Assembly (NCBI RefSeq): GCF_041224545.1
Contig: NZ_JBGFGP010000090.1
Coordinates: 1 to 64,000 of the forward strand
DNA from: Sedimentitalea sp041224545
GTDB lineage: Bacteria; Pseudomonadota; Alphaproteobacteria; Rhodobacterales; Rhodobacteraceae
DNA length: 64,000 nt
Reading direction: 5' to 3'
Position numbers and translations under genes: made by a program. The notes under the pieces were generated by a model. It saw only the letters and a program-made list of their open reading frames with translations, was not told the DNA's origin and searched no databases. Within the stretch, counting starts at the first letter, position 1; each line of letters opens with the position of its first letter. Positions 61,791 to 64,000 of this stretch are shown here, one piece after another.

Positions 61791-63714
61791 TCGGGGTCGT
61801 TTCCGCACCGCCATCGCCGGCTGCCTGATCCTGCTGGCGCCGTTGGTGGCGGCGGGCGGGGTTCTGGCGCAGGGCGCGGACCGGCCCCTGCTCGTCGAGG
61901 GGCGCAAGACGGTCTATCAGCGGGTTCTGACCCGTCCTGGTGCGCTTGGCTATCCGGCGCCGGATGCGACGCCGTCGCGGGACTATTCCGCGTTTCAGCC
62001 GCTCTATGTCTACGAGGTCCAGCCGGGCTGGTTGCGGGTCGGCCCGTCGATCAACGGTGGAGCCGAATCGTGGGTTCGGGCCGACGCTACGGTGCCGTGG
62101 AAACAGAATATCGTTGCGGCCTTTACCAATCGCGCCGGGCGCGAGCGCCAGTTCATCTTCGATAGCGAAGAGCGGCTTCGCGGGCTGATGGAGCACGAAG
62201 CCCTGCGCGACATGCAGGCGCAGATGCTGGAAGAAATGGCGAGCGACAGCTTGAGCGACACGCGCGGCGTCGTTGCCGTGGAACCGGCGGAATATGTCAA
62301 TATCGTCGATCGGCTGTACCTGATGCCGATTTTGGATTTCGTGCAGGATCTGCATCCGCTGAACTACGAGGAAAACCTCTTGATGAAGGTCGCCTCGGTG
62401 CCGTTGCGCGAAGCCGACGAACCGGCGCAGGCGCAGGCCGACAGCTTTGATGCGGGCATCGTGTTCGTCTTTGACACGACGCAGTCGATGGACCCCTATA
62501 TCGCGCGCACGCAGGCGGCGGTGGAACAGGTCATTGACGATCTGCGGGGCACCGAGATCGGCGAGCGCGTGCAGTTTGGCGTCGTGGCGTTTCGCGACAA
62601 CGTCGAAGCAGCGCCCGAGCTGGAATATCGCACCCGCACCTTGTTGCCGCTGCAACGCCGCCAGGACCAGACCCCGGTTGTTGCCACCATCCGTGCGGCC
62701 ACGCGGGTGGCGCAGGCCAATTCTCCGGGCTTCAACGAAGACAGCCTTGCGGGGGTCGAGGACGCGGTCGATCTGACCGATTGGGACGGCGGCGGGCAGG
62801 ATCCGTTTGATGCGCGTATCGTGATCCTGATCACCGATGCCGGCCCCAAGGATGTGCGCGATCCCAACGCCCGCAGCCAGATCGGTGTGAGAGAGCTGCA
62901 ACGGGACGCGCAGGACAAGGGTGTGGCGATCATGACCCTGCACCTGCAAACCCCGGCGGGGGGTGGCGCACAACACGCTTATGCGGCGGCGCAGTATCGG
63001 GAACTGTCCCGATTCCATGATGACACATTCTATTACGGGATCGCGGATGGTTCGCCCCAGGCGCTTCAGGACTCGGTCACGCGGCTGGTCACCGGTATCA
63101 CCGACGTGATCCGCGTTGCCCGCGATGACAGGCCGGTGTTGGCTCCCGAGGACTCGGGGCAGGAGATGGTCAATCTCGGTCTTGCCTTGCAACTGGCCTA
63201 TCTCGGGCGGCTGCGCGACACCCAGGCACCGGACGTGATCGAAGGATGGGTGTCGGAAAAGGCGGTCGAGGAGCCGACGAAACTTGCCATCGAACCCCGG
63301 TTGCTGGTGACCAAGAATGAAATGGCGACGATGGCCGACCTGCTGTCGCAACTTCTGACGCTGGGCGAACAGAGTCGCGATGCCGAGGACGCGGCCAGCT
63401 TTTTCACCCAGGTGCGCGATGTGGTCGCACGCATGGCGCAGAACCCCGACAGGCTGATCAATACCGAAAGCGACACGCTGGGCGGGGCGCTCGAATTTCT
63501 CGACGATCTGCCCTATGAGAGCCAGCTGATGCTGACCACCGAGGAACGCTGGGGGCAGAGCGCGATGAACCGGCGGGCCATTCTGGACGGGATGCGGCAA
63601 AAGCTGGTGCAATATCGCAAATGGTTGCTCGATCCCGAGGTCTGGACTGCGCTTTACGATGACGCGCCGGATGGCGAATACGTGTTCGCGATGCCGTTTG
63701 ACGTATTGCCATAG
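61774..63714 (+). CDS. exported SH3-like and VWA-domain protein of the srfBC-type locus
   Basis: 646 residues from ATG 61774, after AGAGGGG. A signal peptide (about 1-33, ending VLAQG) precedes a bacterial SH3-like domain (45-115, VYEVQPGWLRVGPSI) and a VWA domain from about 225, with metal site FDTTQSMDP and VILITDAGP. The C-terminal 200 residues are helical. VWA and SH3 domains suggest binding to protein or cell-wall partners in the periplasm. The next gene starts 8 bases later. Confidence 0.85.
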   Translation: MISVRDRGRFRTAIAGCLILLAPLVAAGGVLAQGADRPLLVEGRKTVYQRVLTRPGALGYPAPDATPSRDYSAFQPLYVYEVQPGWLRVGPSINGGAESWVRADATVPWKQNIVAAFTNRAGRERQFIFDSEERLRGLMEHEALRDMQAQMLEEMASDSLSDTRGVVAVEPAEYVNIVDRLYLMPILDFVQDLHPLNYEENLLMKVASVPLREADEPAQAQADSFDAGIVFVFDTTQSMDPYIARTQAAVEQVIDDLRGTEIGERVQFGVVAFRDNVEAAPELEYRTRTLLPLQRRQDQTPVVATIRAATRVAQANSPGFNEDSLAGVEDAVDLTDWDGGGQDPFDARIVILITDAGPKDVRDPNARSQIGVRELQRDAQDKGVAIMTLHLQTPAGGGAQHAYAAAQYRELSRFHDDTFYYGIADGSPQALQDSVTRLVTGITDVIRVARDDRPVLAPEDSGQEMVNLGLALQLAYLGRLRDTQAPDVIEGWVSEKAVEEPTKLAIEPRLLVTKNEMATMADLLSQLLTLGEQSRDAEDAASFFTQVRDVVARMAQNPDRLINTESDTLGGALEFLDDLPYESQLMLTTEERWGQSAMNRRAILDGMRQKLVQYRKWLLDPEVWTALYDDAPDGEYVFAMPFDVLP

Positions 63715-63722
63715 GGGCGGCG

Positions 63723-64000
63723 GTGCGCGGATTGATCCTCACCAACGGGCTGATCGAACTGCGCGATGGCGACCGTGCGTTCCGGCTGTGTGTGGATCGG
63801 CTTGCGCTCGATCCGGGACAGGCGGTGGCGCTTACCGGGGCCAGCGGGTCGGGCAAGACGCTGCTGCTCGAACTGCTCGGCCTGTTGCGCCCGCCAGCTG
63901 CCGGAACCGGTTTTTCCTGCGACGGTCGCGATCTGGCCGCGCTTTGGGGCAGGGGGGCACGCAATCCGGAACTCGCGCGGATGCGTGGGCGCACATTCGG
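63723..64000 (+). CDS. ABC transporter ATP-binding protein (partial, cut by the window end)
   Basis: The first 92 residues are visible, from GTG 63723 after a GGGGCGG stretch. They contain LTGASGSGKTLLLELLGLL (Walker A) and DGRDLAALW, then the region leading to the Q-loop at the window edge. The spacing resembles the LolD/MacB/FtsE group of ATPases rather than importers (inference). It is in line with the srfBC-type genes and is probably followed by a permease. Confidence 0.85.
   Translation, partial: MRGLILTNGLIELRDGDRAFRLCVDRLALDPGQAVALTGASGSGKTLLLELLGLLRPPAAGTGFSCDGRDLAALWGRGARNPELARMRGRTF

Noticed and set aside
61630..63612. 660-residue minus-strand open frame opposite the VWA gene
   Set aside because: The plus strand encodes a signal peptide, SH3-like and VWA domains with coupled starts; the antisense frame has no recognisable motif.

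Overview
The window looks like chromosomal DNA of an alphaproteobacterium of the order Rhodobacterales (roseobacter-like). It is GC-rich, genes are tightly packed with many 4-base ATGA/GTGA overlaps, and the content is typical of that group: a TRAP transporter, two RTX-type proteins, DUF2852, DUF2927, DUF3572 and DUF4153 proteins, a Bpt-type aminoacyl-tRNA-protein transferase, a non-pyrrolysine MttB homologue and an ilvBH locus with a leader peptide. I cannot name the genus. I see no CRISPR array, insertion sequence or rRNA. There is one tRNA, Leu(CAA).

Layout. 0.1-3 kb (minus): four coupled genes around an acyl carrier protein and a ketoacyl-ACP synthase III, probably a small acyl-modifying or biosynthetic unit. 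3.2-9.5 kb (minus): alpha/beta hydrolase, DadA-like oxidase, TRAP dctPQM and a BASS-type transporter, probably catabolic. 9.6-13 kb: ppk2, then a TetR-YciI-Tag block with a palindromic operator, ending at tRNA-Leu. 13-20.4 kb: YqaA, DsbB, a DsbA-like protein, an aminotransferase, PBP1A and prfB. 20.5-24 kb: two RTX-type proteins sharing a C-terminus. 24-29 kb: amidase, DUF2189, Rieske oxygenase, an XRE regulator and a small conserved protein. 29.2-31.8 kb (minus): ilvB-ilvH preceded by promoter, leader peptide and terminator. 32-34.4 kb (minus): bpt, RDD, DUF2852 and YbaK genes. 34.5-39.3 kb: glnE, a small protein, an RlmI-like methyltransferase and a PIN-domain protein. 39.4-45 kb (minus): M48 protease, CoxE-like VWA, a 55-residue membrane protein, DUF2927 lipoprotein, GNAT and PleD-like diguanylate cyclase. 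45-49.5 kb: DUF3572, HAD phosphatase, MttB homologue and DUF4153. 49.5-51.2 kb: an H-NOX-fold protein coupled to a diguanylate cyclase.

The most unusual region is 51.5-64 kb. At least eight plus-strand genes, nearly without gaps, encode a membrane-anchored proline-rich protein, a membrane-anchored trypsin-like protease, a third membrane protein sharing a cytoplasmic domain with the protease, an SrfB-type Hsp70/actin-like ATPase, an SrfC-type GTPase-like protein, a further single-pass protein, an exported SH3-like plus VWA protein, and an ABC ATPase cut by the window end. This is an extended srfBC-type locus. The parts suggest an envelope-spanning, nucleotide-driven machine with a periplasmic protease and adhesion module, but its function is unknown.

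Other points to check: the H-NOX-fold protein appears to lack its haem-ligand histidine; the PleD-like protein has lost the phosphoacceptor aspartate of its first receiver domain; the ilv leader reads MSRLVVIVGTTRMGR and can fold into alternative hairpins; and the DUF2852 gene has two matching palindromes upstream.
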